From positions 115,484 through 179,483 of the forward strand of contig CASFGU010000025.1 of the NCBI GenBank assembly GCA_949294395.1: a DNA stretch of 64,000 bases. Direction: 5' to 3'. This stretch comes from an uncultured bacterium (lineage in GTDB: Bacteria; Cyanobacteriota; Vampirovibrionia; Gastranaerophilales; Gastranaerophilaceae). Made by a program: the position numbers and the translations under genes. Shown here one piece after another: positions 50,187-59,372 of the stretch (position 1 is the first letter of the stretch; each line of letters begins with the position of its first letter). The notes under the pieces are model-generated. The model did not search any database. It was not told the origin of the DNA and saw only the letters and a program-made list of their open reading frames with translations.

Positions 50187-50216
50187 TTGACATAATTAAA
50201 TTAATACGTTTATAAT
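50187..50216 (+). promoter_or_regulatory. Strong promoter of the second pseudopilin gene
   Basis: Consensus -35 TTGACA (50187-50192) and -10 TATAAT (50211-50216) with an 18-base spacer, then a leader of about 28 bases with AAAGGGG. It is the best promoter match in the window. Confidence 0.7.
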
Positions 50217-50250
50217 AAATATATAAATTTAATTAAATAAAGGGGATAAG

Positions 50251-50853
50251 ATGAAAAAAGCTTTTACACTTGCCGAGGTTCTTATTACACTCGGTATAAT
50301 CGGGATTGTTGCAGCAATGACGCTTCCCGCAGTTGTTGCAAAATATAAAAGACAGGAAGCAACTGCAAGGCTTAAAAAATTTAATTCTATGATGGCACAG
50401 GTAGTTATACTTTCTCAGAATGATAACGGGGCTATAAGCAGCTGGGATACTTCCATGGTACCGGAAGATTTTGTAAGAAAATACTTTGCACCATATCTTA
50501 AACATCTAAAAATAGATTCATATGGCGGTGATGACGGAAAACATTACGGCAGAATGTACTTTGCGGATGGAAGTTTAGTACGTATTATGAGAGGCGACTG
50601 CATGGATTTTTACTTTGACACAAACGGCGACAAAAGACCTAATAAAGCAGGATTTGACCAGTTTGTATTTCTTGCATGCGATACAACCGCTGTTGCATGG
50701 TGTACACAAAAGGGATGGTGTACTTATCACAAGGCATCTATAACCACAAGAGAACAGGCTTATCAGGAATGCAAGAAAGATGCAAAATACTGCTCGGTGC
50801 TTTTAGAATATGACAACTGGGAATTTAAAGAGGACTATCCTTACAATCTTTAA
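50251..50853 (+). CDS. Type IV pilin-like / pseudopilin protein
   Basis: The 200-residue protein starts MKKA followed by FTLAEVLITLGIIGIVAAMT, a class III prepilin signal with a four-residue leader and Ala at -1. The mature part has a hydrophobic stalk and a soluble domain with several cysteines. An EF-hand-like FDTNGDKRPN stretch may bind calcium, as in type II secretion pseudopilins. A very strong promoter and AAAGGGG precede it. A divergent HTH gene is adjacent. The first 30 residues match the pseudopilin at 3027 closely, the rest not. Confidence 0.86.
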   Translation: MKKAFTLAEVLITLGIIGIVAAMTLPAVVAKYKRQEATARLKKFNSMMAQVVILSQNDNGAISSWDTSMVPEDFVRKYFAPYLKHLKIDSYGGDDGKHYGRMYFADGSLVRIMRGDCMDFYFDTNGDKRPNKAGFDQFVFLACDTTAVAWCTQKGWCTYHKASITTREQAYQECKKDAKYCSVLLEYDNWEFKEDYPYNL

Positions 50854-50911
50854 AATTTTTAAGCAAATGTAAAATCTTGCGCCGTTTCGGGTTTTGCGCT
50901 ATTCTGTAAGT

Positions 50912-52564
50912 ATGATTAAACAGCTGAAGTTAAAAGATTACATTTTAATAGACGAGCTCACTGCGAATTTTCACGAAGGATTGAACGTAATTACCGGTGA
51001 AACGGGTGCCGGAAAAAGTATTCTGATAAGCGCAATCGATTTAGCGTTTGCACCTCGCGTATCAAAAGAAGTTATCAAAACCCGCTGCGACAAGGCTGTT
51101 ATTGAACTTACAATAGAAAACCGCAAGCATAATCTCAAACCACTCTTTGAAGAATACGGTATTGATGACGCCGGCACTGAAATAATTCTTTCAAAAGAAA
51201 TTACACAGAGTTCCGTCAGAACCCGCATCAACGGAACACTCATTAATCAGGACTTTTTAAAACAGATAAAATCGCTGTTTCTGGATATACATTCTCAGCA
51301 CCAGACATACGTTTTTATGCAGCCGAAATACCACATAACCCTGCTTGATAACTATGCAAAAGATGTTTACGGCAGCAACCTTGAGGAATACAGAACACTT
51401 TACAGAAAATATCTTGATACAAAAAATCTTCTTGAGCAGGCAAAGAACTCCGCAGATACCACAGAATCTCAGATAGAATTTTTAAAATTTCAGGTAAATG
51501 AAATTGAAGCCGCTGAAATTCAATCAGAAACAGAGGATGAAGAACTCAATAACGAACTTGAAGTTCTTGAAAACGCTGAAAAGCTGAAAGAACTAACAGG
51601 CGCCTCTTACTGGGCGATAAACGGCGACGACGGCTCAATTATGGAAGCTCTCGGCAAAATCAAGCAAAATATTTCAAAAGCAGCCTCTATGGACAAAAAT
51701 CTTGAAGAACTCGAACAAAACCTTATTGACGCAATAGAAAGGCTTCATGATGCAGGTTCTGAACTTCGCGACTACAGCCAGAACCTTGATAACGACACAG
51801 AAAGGCTCAATGAAATTCAGGAACGGCTTTTTCTGCTTGACAAACTAAAAAGAAAATACGGCGGGAGCCTTGCCGAAGTAATTAAAACCGGACAGAAACT
51901 CGCCGATGAACTTGCCGGAATTGAATTTTCAACACAAAATATTGAGGAACTTGAAAAAGAGGTTTCCAAAATTCACCTGGAACTTGTAGAAAAAGCCTCT
52001 GTAATTACGGAAAAGCGTCAGGATTATGCAAAAGTTCTCTCTGCTTACATACAGGAAAAACTCGAGCAGCTGGAGCTTCCAAAAGCCAGATTTGAAATAA
52101 GTGTCACATCGAAAGAGCTTTCATCTGACGGGGCGGATAACGTTGAATTTCTAATATCCACAAATGTGTCGGAAGATTTGAAACCGCTTGCAAAAGTTGC
52201 CTCGGGCGGTGAAATTTCGCGTGTAATGCTTGCCATAAAATCGATTTTTGCCCAGTCCGATGATATTGATACCGTAATATTTGATGAAATAGACACCGGT
52301 ATCTCAGGTAAGGCATCGCAGAGCGTTGCAGATGAGATTAAAGATCTTTCAAAATACCACCAGATTATTCTGATTACGCACCAGCCTATAATCGCTTCAA
52401 AGGCCGACAAACATTTTTACGTCAGAAAATCACAGGCTGATGAAACAAAGGTTGAAGTTTATGTACTTACCGGTGAAAACAGGATTAAGGCGCTGGCTGA
52501 ACTTGCCGGAGGCGAGATTAACGAGCAGTCCATTGAATTTGCAAAATCACTTGTTAATGCCTAA
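50912..52564 (+). CDS. recN: DNA repair protein RecN
   Basis: RecN is an SMC-like ATPase that acts early in double-strand break repair. The 550-residue protein has Walker A VITGETGAGKSILISAID near residue 30, a coiled-coil middle (about residues 150-370), the ABC signature KVASGGEISRVMLA and Walker B TVIFDEIDTGISGKAS. A TATTCT lies exactly 6 bases before ATG 50912 and no Shine-Dalgarno is present. An in-frame ATG six codons earlier is less likely. It is convergent with the sigma factor gene, sharing the unusual terminator at 52572-52633. Confidence 0.95.
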   Translation: MIKQLKLKDYILIDELTANFHEGLNVITGETGAGKSILISAIDLAFAPRVSKEVIKTRCDKAVIELTIENRKHNLKPLFEEYGIDDAGTEIILSKEITQSSVRTRINGTLINQDFLKQIKSLFLDIHSQHQTYVFMQPKYHITLLDNYAKDVYGSNLEEYRTLYRKYLDTKNLLEQAKNSADTTESQIEFLKFQVNEIEAAEIQSETEDEELNNELEVLENAEKLKELTGASYWAINGDDGSIMEALGKIKQNISKAASMDKNLEELEQNLIDAIERLHDAGSELRDYSQNLDNDTERLNEIQERLFLLDKLKRKYGGSLAEVIKTGQKLADELAGIEFSTQNIEELEKEVSKIHLELVEKASVITEKRQDYAKVLSAYIQEKLEQLELPKARFEISVTSKELSSDGADNVEFLISTNVSEDLKPLAKVASGGEISRVMLAIKSIFAQSDDIDTVIFDEIDTGISGKASQSVADEIKDLSKYHQIILITHQPIIASKADKHFYVRKSQADETKVEVYVLTGENRIKALAELAGGEINEQSIEFAKSLVNA

Positions 52565-52571
52565 AGCCTGA

Positions 52572-52633
52572 CTTTTCAGACAAGACAAGACAAGACAAGA
52601 CAAGGCGGCACATTTTACATGCCGCCTGAAAAG
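52572..52633. terminator. Bidirectional terminator interrupted by (ACAAG)5
   Basis: The right arm TGCCGCCTGAAAAG would pair perfectly with a left arm CTTTTCAGGCGGCA. In the sequence that left arm is split after CTTTTCAG by five copies of ACAAG (52580-52604). As it stands only GCGGCA/TGCCGC (inner) and CTTTTCAG/CTGAAAAG (outer) can pair, with a 25-base bulge. Confidence 0.7.
52580..52604. repeat. (ACAAG)5 pentanucleotide repeat
   Basis: Five perfect tandem copies, exactly filling the break in the left arm of the recN/rpoD terminator. Confidence 0.9.
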
Positions 52634-52634
52634 T

Positions 52635-53624
52635 TTAATCCTCAATAAAATCTCTGAAATGCCTCAGTTCTTTTTTATGCCGGATTTTGGTAAGCGCAAT
52701 ATCCTCCAACTGTCTGATTCGTTCTTTAGAATATCCCATAACCCTTCCGAGCTGCTCAAGCGTCATCTGGGTCTCGCCGTTTATACCAAAACGACAGTTA
52801 ATAATTTTCTGCTCTCTCTCGTTTAAGGTGCTTAAAAGATTGTTAATGCTGCCTTTCATTGCATTGTTTTTAGCCTGAACATCCGGTGAATTATAACTTT
52901 TATCTTCAATATAATCACCTACACACAGATCATCGGTTACAGGAGTTTCCAGACTGATTGGTTCTTTTATAATTGCCTTTTTTACCGACTGAATATTTTT
53001 TACGGTAAGCCCGAGTTTTTCCGCAATCTCGGCATCGGAAGGTTCCCGCCCGAGTTCAAATGTAAGATAAGAATACATTTTTTTGTATTTACGGATTTTA
53101 TCTGCCATGTGGACGGGGATTCTGATTGTCTTTGAGTTGTTAGCAATGGCGCGCATAATCGTCTGCTTAATCCACCATGTTGCATAGGTCGAAAATTTAA
53201 AATTCTTTGAATAGTCAAACTTTTCCGCTGCCTTAATCAATCCGAGCGAGCCTTCCTGAACTAAATCCATAAACAGCACGCCCTGTCCTATATATTTTTT
53301 TGCAATACTCACAACCAGTCTTAAATTTGCCTGAACAAGTTTACGCTTAGCTATTTCAGCACTTTTATCCCCGCCTTCTTTAATTTCTCTTCCAAGCTGG
53401 CGTTCTTCTCTGGAGTTTAAAAGTTTGATTTTGCCGACATCTTTCAGGTACATCTGCAAAATATCATCTTCTTTAGCTATAGAACTGAAAGTTTTAACCG
53501 GGGCATCATTTTCAAGCCCGTCATCCTCAAAGGAGTGAATATTTTCCTCCTCTGCCGCCACAGTCGTTGTAAAATCACTGTATAGCGCATCAAGACATTT
53601 TGTTGTAGTAGTTTCCGGATTCAT
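52635..53624 (-). CDS. rpoD: RNA polymerase sigma-70 factor (RpoD/SigA-like)
   Basis: The 329-residue protein has sigma regions 1.2 to 4.2 but no long region 1.1. Region 1.2 is [20 protein letters not shown], region 2 is [20 protein letters not shown] with [15 protein letters not shown], region 3 starts [14 protein letters not shown], and region 4.2 is [20 protein letters not shown]. The sequence fits a group 1 or group 2 factor of the cyanobacterial type. Whether it is the housekeeping one cannot be decided here. GAGAGG precedes the start. A hairpin TTACAGC/GCTGTAA (53662-53680) lies in the leader. Confidence 0.9.
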   Translation of the reverse strand: MNPETTTTKCLDALYSDFTTTVAAEEENIHSFEDDGLENDAPVKTFSSIAKEDDILQMYLKDVGKIKLLNSREERQLGREIKEGGDKSAEIAKRKLVQANLRLVVSIAKKYIGQGVLFMDLVQEGSLGLIKAAEKFDYSKNFKFSTYATWWIKQTIMRAIANNSKTIRIPVHMADKIRKYKKMYSYLTFELGREPSDAEIAEKLGLTVKNIQSVKKAIIKEPISLETPVTDDLCVGDYIEDKSYNSPDVQAKNNAMKGSINNLLSTLNEREQKIINCRFGINGETQMTLEQLGRVMGYSKERIRQLEDIALTKIRHKKELRHFRDFIED

Positions 53625-53796
53625 AGATAAACCTCTCTCATCTTCACAATTCCAACAATTATTACAGCATTACGCTGTAACACTGAGAACGCAGCATTGA
53701 AGATAATTAATCTTACTATGCTCAGGTTCTGTACAAATTAGTTGACGTATATTTACCAGAATTGTTGCAAGATTATTTTCGTGTAAAAATAAAATT

Positions 53797-55029
53797 ATGG
53801 ATGAGAAATACAAAAAAGAACTGGCTTGTGAAAGAATTTGCGGTGCGGAAGAACTCGAGAGTTTTGTAAGTTCTCTGCACAGGGAAAACTTCATGCCGGG
53901 GATGCGCAGGGATAAATATGTTCAGGACAGCCACGACTTTCGCATTCTGAAAAGCGGAAACTTTAAAGCAAACCTGCACGTACACACTAGAAACTCTGAC
54001 GGTGCCGGAAAAACAGAACAGCTTTTACTGCACGCAGAAGCCATAGCAAAGTATAATTTCCGTTTTAATTCACAATTTATGCTGGCAATAACCGACCACG
54101 ACACCATTAACGGAGCAAGAAAAGCCTTTGAAATATTCAGAGATAATCCTGACAGATTTCAGCACTTAAAATTTGTACCGGGGCTTGAAATTTCCACAGT
54201 TGAAACAAAACTTGAACATCAAACTGCCCCTAACTCGATACATCTGCTTGTTTACGGTATAAATCCTTATGACGGACAACTTGATGAATTTTTAAAAGAA
54301 AAAAGCCGGCTGAAACTTGAATTAACTCAAAAAACACTTGACGAACTTAACCGTGCACTTTCAAAGGATTTAGGATTTGAGTTTACGCTTTCGGAAGCGG
54401 CCCTGGTTCATGAAATGATTGCAAAAGGCTTTGATGAAGTAAGGCGGCCGCTTATGAAGTACACAACCGCGAAAATTCTACATAATTACTACATTGAAAA
54501 TCCGGATTTCACATACGAAAAGCCCGTCAAAAAATATAAAGAACTTTTCAGAAGTTCTGCGCCGTACTGCATCGCTTATAAAAAAGCTCTTGAAAAATAC
54601 ACAGGGCAAGAATTACCTCCTGTTCCGCAGGAAATAGAAAACATGCTTCAAAAAGCTCAATCTATCTACGAAAAAGCGCACCCTACAATGGAAACTACTA
54701 CCGCTGCCTTTTCATCTTTTGAAGAAACCGTAAAATTCATTTCCACACTTGAATACGGAGTTATGGCTGTTGCACATCCCGCAAGAATTAATATCAACTG
54801 CATAAAAAGCTCTCCGGAGGAAATTTTTACAAATATTTTTGAAAACTTCAAATCAGCAGGCGGAGAAAAAGCAATGTTTTATGAAGGCTACTACGGTTCA
54901 TATTTTGGAGAGCGTGCAATTTCGCTTCTGCCGGAGATTGACAGAGCGGCTGAAAAATTTAGCCTTATTCCGTCCGGCGGCATGGATTCTCACGGACGCG
55001 ACGTTATTACCAGAACCCCTTATACTTAA
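53797..55029 (+). CDS. PHP-domain metal-dependent phosphoesterase
   Basis: The 410-residue protein has PHP motifs for metal binding: NLHVHTRNSDGAGKTEQLLL (motif I), LAITDHDTINGARKAF (II), FVPGLEISTVE (III), a late HPARI and a final SGGMDSHGRD. Length and insertions exceed the typical 280-residue nucleoside phosphatase form; a helical insertion of about 100 residues lies between about 170 and 300. It likely hydrolyses a phosphoester (nucleotide or small RNA end). There is no clear Shine-Dalgarno. The stop abuts that of the convergent gene at 55030. Confidence 0.82.
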   Translation: MDEKYKKELACERICGAEELESFVSSLHRENFMPGMRRDKYVQDSHDFRILKSGNFKANLHVHTRNSDGAGKTEQLLLHAEAIAKYNFRFNSQFMLAITDHDTINGARKAFEIFRDNPDRFQHLKFVPGLEISTVETKLEHQTAPNSIHLLVYGINPYDGQLDEFLKEKSRLKLELTQKTLDELNRALSKDLGFEFTLSEAALVHEMIAKGFDEVRRPLMKYTTAKILHNYYIENPDFTYEKPVKKYKELFRSSAPYCIAYKKALEKYTGQELPPVPQEIENMLQKAQSIYEKAHPTMETTTAAFSSFEETVKFISTLEYGVMAVAHPARININCIKSSPEEIFTNIFENFKSAGGEKAMFYEGYYGSYFGERAISLLPEIDRAAEKFSLIPSGGMDSHGRDVITRTPYT

Positions 55030-56385
55030 TCACAAATTAAGCGCACGTGCAAAAAGGTCTCCTGCTTTAGCGTTATAAGCCCTGCCGTCCTCTTTTGTGA
55101 AAAGATTTTTCCAGTGGCTTTCAGGTGTTCCGTCTATTGAATAGGAAGGATTAGTCATCATAAGATGGTGGGTGCTTGTATCGTATCTGAGCGGAAACAA
55201 ATCTTCCATCTGCATAAAGCTCGGAAGCTTGTCGCTTGCATATTCATAGCCGAAAAGACATGTATGAATCCTGTTCAGTCTGTCCTCATATCTTGAGCCG
55301 CCTTCATCGTTATCATTTGAAACTTCAATACCCGGAGCGTATTCCCGTGAATACTTAAACTTTTCAGACCACTGCTTTACATTTTCAAAGTCATCCGGCG
55401 GAACAAATGCAGTACCGGATGTAAGCCCGAGATTTTTGTATCTTTCAAAATCACCTGTAGACTTTTCTCCAACAAAGCTTAGTGTTGTTTTGCCCGAGCG
55501 TGCCCTTATCTGTTCCAGAATATACTGCATTTGAGCGTATTCAGGTAAATCCCCGACACCGGTGTAATTTTCGCAGTCATATCCACCTATATGTTTGGCA
55601 GAATCCACAAAAATCGCTTCAAATCCAAGCTTCACGAGTTTCACATGTTCGTTAATAAAGATTTCCTGATGTTCAGGATTGCACCAGTCAAAGCCTTCTT
55701 CTCTGTCCTGATATTCAACCTTAATCTGGTCTGCTGAAATAACAGTTCTGAAGCCTGTCTTAAGCCCGTGAAAATGCGCAAGGTCATTAAACGCCATAAA
55801 CTGCTCCTCAGGAGAAATCTTATCAGATATTGCATAATCAATAATATTCCCGCTGTAGGCGGTATTAAGTTTTACTCCGTAAATTGAATTTTCCTCAAAC
55901 GGGCCTTTATTGAAACCGTCGCCGAATATATTCGGGAAAATCTGCGATAAAATAACACAGTTTGCCCAGCTTTTTGCAGAAGGCGGAATTGCCGGCAATA
56001 ATTTTATTGAACTTAAAATCCCGTTTTTGGTTTCATTGCCGTGCATTTCAGCTATTGCGCGGTTGTTAATTTCTATATAATTTGCAAGCCGTCCCCATTT
56101 GTCACCGTAATCCGGAGTTTCAATATTATCAGGAAAAGTTTTAAAAAATTCCCGACACTCGCAAAGGGTTACAAGAGATTCGACAGCCTGCTTAACACTT
56201 CTATTTAACAGCTCGCAGGGAAGAATATTAGCAATCCACTTTTTGTTTCCTGAAACATACATGTGCTCTTCGCTCCATTTGTCGTAATGTAGATGAGTAT
56301 TGTGCCCTGTGGCTTCCAGTAATTTGTTGACTTTATTCATGACAAAATGATTATCAAAAAATAAATAAAATTTTTCATCAGACAA
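55030..56385 (-). CDS. GH13 (alpha-amylase-like) TIM-barrel protein, divergent
   Basis: A protein of 451 residues (436 if started at ATG 56340) with a weak GH13 pattern. AFNDLAHFHGLKTGFRTVIS resembles region I. LGFEAIFVDSAKHIGGYD resembles region II with the nucleophile Asp, TLSFVGEKSTG resembles region III with the acid/base Glu, and IEVSNDNDEGGSR could be region IV. It has no signal peptide. The N-terminal 100 residues match nothing I know. The TTG start at 56385 gives the longer form; neither start has a good ribosome site. Catalytic activity and substrate are unproven. Confidence 0.55.
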   Translation of the reverse strand: MSDEKFYLFFDNHFVMNKVNKLLEATGHNTHLHYDKWSEEHMYVSGNKKWIANILPCELLNRSVKQAVESLVTLCECREFFKTFPDNIETPDYGDKWGRLANYIEINNRAIAEMHGNETKNGILSSIKLLPAIPPSAKSWANCVILSQIFPNIFGDGFNKGPFEENSIYGVKLNTAYSGNIIDYAISDKISPEEQFMAFNDLAHFHGLKTGFRTVISADQIKVEYQDREEGFDWCNPEHQEIFINEHVKLVKLGFEAIFVDSAKHIGGYDCENYTGVGDLPEYAQMQYILEQIRARSGKTTLSFVGEKSTGDFERYKNLGLTSGTAFVPPDDFENVKQWSEKFKYSREYAPGIEVSNDNDEGGSRYEDRLNRIHTCLFGYEYASDKLPSFMQMEDLFPLRYDTSTHHLMMTNPSYSIDGTPESHWKNLFTKEDGRAYNAKAGDLFARALNL

Positions 56386-56461
56386 AAGAGCAGGCAGAAT
56401 ATTAGATATTTTAGTATTGTAAAGACAGGTATTTTAAGATACTATTCTGACAGGAGATATT

Positions 56462-56956
56462 ATGACAGACGAACACGATTACAAATATTACACAAATCTC
56501 GGAATTGAAAAAACAAACACCGGAGATTTTAATGAAGCTCTTGAGGCTCTTGATAAAGCAATAGAACTCAAGCCGGATTACGCACTTGCTTATTTTTCAA
56601 AAGCAGTAGTCTTTCACAATCTTAATCAGCTTCAGGCAGCTTATGAGAATTACACTAAAGCGATTGAACTTAAACCTGATATGATTGATGCTTATTATAA
56701 CAGAGCACAGACTATCCTTGCATTTGACAATCCGGATGAGAATGAATTAAAACAGGCACTCACTGATTTAACAAAAGCAGCAGAACTTGATATAAAATTC
56801 GTCGATGCACTATATTTTAAAGCAGTTGTGCAGAAAAAATTAAAGGACTATGAAGGTGCTGTTGCAACACTGGATAAAGTTCTTGAAATTACTCCGCAGG
56901 CACCTTACTCCAGAGCGCTTAAAAAATTAATACTGCAAAAATATCTAAACAAATAA
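56462..56956 (+). CDS. Cytoplasmic tetratricopeptide-repeat protein
   Basis: The 164-residue protein has four to five TPR units (YKYYTNLGIEKTNTGDFNEA, ALAYFSKAVVFHNLNQLQAA, DAYYNRAQTILAF, DALYFKAVVQKKLKDYEGAV), each with A/G at the expected positions. No signal peptide is seen. Such proteins are scaffolds. AGGAGA lies 6 bases before the ATG. It is divergent from the GH13-like gene and convergent with the ketosynthase at 56966. Confidence 0.88.
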   Translation: MTDEHDYKYYTNLGIEKTNTGDFNEALEALDKAIELKPDYALAYFSKAVVFHNLNQLQAAYENYTKAIELKPDMIDAYYNRAQTILAFDNPDENELKQALTDLTKAAELDIKFVDALYFKAVVQKKLKDYEGAVATLDKVLEITPQAPYSRALKKLILQKYLNK

Positions 56957-56965
56957 TTCAACAAA

Positions 56966-58192
56966 CTACACGTTTATTTTGAATATAAGCGAAGTATTTA
57001 TTCCGCCGAAGGCGAAGTTGTTTGACATAACGATAGACGTATCAATTTCGCGACCCTGACCTTTTATGTAGTCGAGTTTTCCGCATTCAGGGTCAACATT
57101 ATTGAGATTAATTGTAGGGCAGAACCATTTTTTATGTGCCATATCAATTGTCAAAACAGCTTCCACCGCGCCGCAGGCGCCGAGAGTGTGACCTGTGTAG
57201 CTTTTGAGGGAACTTGTCGGAACCGCGCGCTTAAAGATGTCGTAAGTTGCGTTGGTTTCCGCTAAATCCCCCTGAATTGTTGCCGTACCGTGGGCATTTA
57301 AGTAGCCTATATCGTCCGGTGAAATTCCAGCATCTTTCAGGGCAAGCGCAAGTGCTGATTTCATAGTGTCGCGGTTAGGGCTTGTAATATGGGTTCCGTC
57401 GGTTGAGGTGCCGAAACCTATTATTTCCGCATAGATTTTTGCACCGCGTTTTTTAGCGTGCTCGTATTCTTCCAGAATCATTGTGGCAGCGCCTTCTCCT
57501 ATTACAAGTCCGTCCCTGTCTTTGTCAAACGGAGCCGGTGTAATTTCAGGCGTCGCATTCTTCTGGCTGGTTGCGTATAAGGTGTCAAATATTGCAATCT
57601 GTGTCGGGTGGAGTTCTTCTGCGCCGCCTGCAATCATAATTGTCTGATAGCCGTTTTTAATGGCTTCATAGGCGTAACCTATTCCCATAGAACCTGATGT
57701 GCAGGCAGTTGAGGTTGTGATGAGCCGTCCTGTTGTTTTAAAGTAGAGCGAAATATTAACTGCGGTTGTCTGAGGCATCATTTTGACGTAACTGCCGGAG
57801 GTTACGCATTTAACCTCTTTATCCACCATCATTGAATAGAAATCTATGAGGGTATCTAAAGAGCCTGTAGAGGAGCCATGGCTTACGCCGGTTTCGCCGT
57901 TTGTGATAATAGCATCACCAAGTAATCCGGCATCTTCTAAAGCTTCTTCCGCGCTCACAACGCTCATAACGCCTACTCTGCCCATTGTGCGCATAACTTT
58001 TCTCGTATAATGCGGCGGGATTACAAAATCTTCTACAGGCGCGCCGAGGCGTGTGTTTAGCCTTGTATACTGCTCAAGTTCCGGAAGATATTTTACGCAG
58101 TTTTTGAAGGTTAAAAGTTTTTCAAAAGCTTTTTCTCTTGTGGCGCCGAGAGGGCTTATTTGCGACATACCTGTGACAACGACTCTTTTCAT
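56966..58192 (-). CDS. Beta-ketoacyl synthase (FabF-like; aryl-polyene ApeR-type)
   Basis: The 408-residue thiolase-fold condensing enzyme has the complete Cys-His-His triad: STACTSGSMGIGYA, YLNAHGTATIQGD and YTGHTLGACGAVE. It would extend an ACP-bound chain with malonyl-ACP. It is the last of four minus-strand genes (ketosynthase, dehydratase, ketoreductase, ketosynthase), each joined to the next by overlapping or abutting ends; its ATG overlaps the ketoreductase stop. GGAGGA precedes it. The order matches the O-P-Q-R block of aryl polyene clusters. In isolation it could be called FabF. Confidence 0.85.
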   Translation of the reverse strand: MKRVVVTGMSQISPLGATREKAFEKLLTFKNCVKYLPELEQYTRLNTRLGAPVEDFVIPPHYTRKVMRTMGRVGVMSVVSAEEALEDAGLLGDAIITNGETGVSHGSSTGSLDTLIDFYSMMVDKEVKCVTSGSYVKMMPQTTAVNISLYFKTTGRLITTSTACTSGSMGIGYAYEAIKNGYQTIMIAGGAEELHPTQIAIFDTLYATSQKNATPEITPAPFDKDRDGLVIGEGAATMILEEYEHAKKRGAKIYAEIIGFGTSTDGTHITSPNRDTMKSALALALKDAGISPDDIGYLNAHGTATIQGDLAETNATYDIFKRAVPTSSLKSYTGHTLGACGAVEAVLTIDMAHKKWFCPTINLNNVDPECGKLDYIKGQGREIDTSIVMSNNFAFGGINTSLIFKINV

Positions 58193-58917
58193 AGGTAAAG
58201 TCCTCCGTTGACGGAGATTACCTGACCTGTAATATAGGAGGAATCTTCACTCATAAGGTAATTTACAAGGCTTGCGACTTCTTCGGGTTTTCCGGCGCGC
58301 TTCATTGGGATGAGTTTTTTCATTTCATCCACCGGCAAATCTTTAATCATATCGGTTTCAATCACCCCGGGCGCAATACAGTTAACAGTAATTCCGCGTT
58401 TTGCAAGTTCTAAGCTTAAAGCCTTAACAGCTCCGATAATTCCTGCTTTTGAGGCGCTGTAGTTTACCTGCCCGCGATTTCCGGATAGCCCTGAAATTGA
58501 GGACATTGCAATAATTCTTCCCTTAACCCTGTTTTGAATCATCGGCATGACAATGGGTTTGAGGACATTATAAAAACCGCCGAGGTTTGTTCCGATAACG
58601 TCGTCCCACTCATTATCTTCCATTGCAGGGAAAACGTTATCTCTTGCGATTCCTGCATTCAAAACAACACCGTAATAAATCCCGTTTTTTTCTATATCTT
58701 CCGTCAGAATTTTCCTGCATTCTTCGCGGTCTTTCACATTGAACTGCAATATTCTTGCATTCACGCCGTAAGTTTCAATTTCTTTTTGAACTTCAAGGGC
58801 TTTTTCCATATTTTTGTTACAGTGTAATACTATATTATAACCGTTTTTTGCAAGATATAAGGCGGAAGCTTTTCCTATTCCGCGGCTTGAACCGGTGATT
58901 AAAACCTGTTTTTCCAT
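58189..58917 (-). CDS. 3-oxoacyl-ACP reductase (FabG-like; aryl-polyene ApeQ-type)
   Basis: The 242-residue classical SDR reduces the 3-keto group of an ACP-bound chain with NADPH. The cofactor loop is ITGSSRGIGKASAL, the structural Asn is in LNAGIARDN and the Ser-Tyr-Lys triad is in MSSISGLSGNRGQVNYSASK. The start at 58917 is chosen because GGAGT lies 9 bases upstream; ATG three codons earlier leaves no room for it. Its stop overlaps the ketosynthase start. The context makes polyene synthesis more likely than housekeeping fatty acid synthesis. Confidence 0.88.
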   Translation of the reverse strand: MEKQVLITGSSRGIGKASALYLAKNGYNIVLHCNKNMEKALEVQKEIETYGVNARILQFNVKDREECRKILTEDIEKNGIYYGVVLNAGIARDNVFPAMEDNEWDDVIGTNLGGFYNVLKPIVMPMIQNRVKGRIIAMSSISGLSGNRGQVNYSASKAGIIGAVKALSLELAKRGITVNCIAPGVIETDMIKDLPVDEMKKLIPMKRAGKPEEVASLVNYLMSEDSSYITGQVISVNGGLYL

Positions 58918-58922
58918 TACTC

Positions 58923-59372
58923 TCATACTCCGTTATTCAGGAAATCAGAGGCGTTTTGGGGCTTGTATACGTTGACTGCTGCCTTTGCGCACTCTATATC
59001 ATTATTATAAATAAAACACTCAAAGGAAACAAGTTCATTGTCGCCGAAAATTTCAACCGCTTTAATTGTGTAGGTTTTTCCTTTTTCAAATTTGTCGATA
59101 TTGCATTTGTAAGAGCGCGTTCCGAGGAGAAATCCGATGGACGGTTCTTCTTCACCGGATTTGAAATGAGAATAGCACCCGATTGTCTGCGCCATAAATT
59201 CAATTCCTGTGACGTAAGATATTCCGTCGAGTTCTTTATCAAAGAAGACGCTGTCCTCGCGGATTGTGACTGTGGTTGTGACGCTGCCATTTTCGAGATT
59301 GATTTCTTCAATGTCGTCAATGAGTATCATCGGGTGATTATGCGGTAATATTTTTTCTAAATCGTATTTCAT
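58923..59372 (-). CDS. Hotdog-fold 3-hydroxyacyl-ACP dehydratase (ApeP-type)
   Basis: The 149-residue hotdog protein starts YDLEKILPHNHPMILIDDIE, where LPHxxPMxLIDD is the FabA/FabZ/ApeP signature with the catalytic His. ISYVTGIEFMAQTIGCYSHF carries the second catalytic acidic residue. It would dehydrate 3-hydroxyacyl-ACP, giving the double bonds of a conjugated chain. The start follows the ketosynthase stop directly (TAA then ATG) and the stop overlaps the ketoreductase frame. Confidence 0.85.
   Translation of the reverse strand: MKYDLEKILPHNHPMILIDDIEEINLENGSVTTTVTIREDSVFFDKELDGISYVTGIEFMAQTIGCYSHFKSGEEEPSIGFLLGTRSYKCNIDKFEKGKTYTIKAVEIFGDNELVSFECFIYNNDIECAKAAVNVYKPQNASDFLNNGV

Noticed and set aside
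53797..55029. DNA polymerase X or PolC PHP domain
   Set aside because: No polymerase domain is attached and the helical insertion differs.
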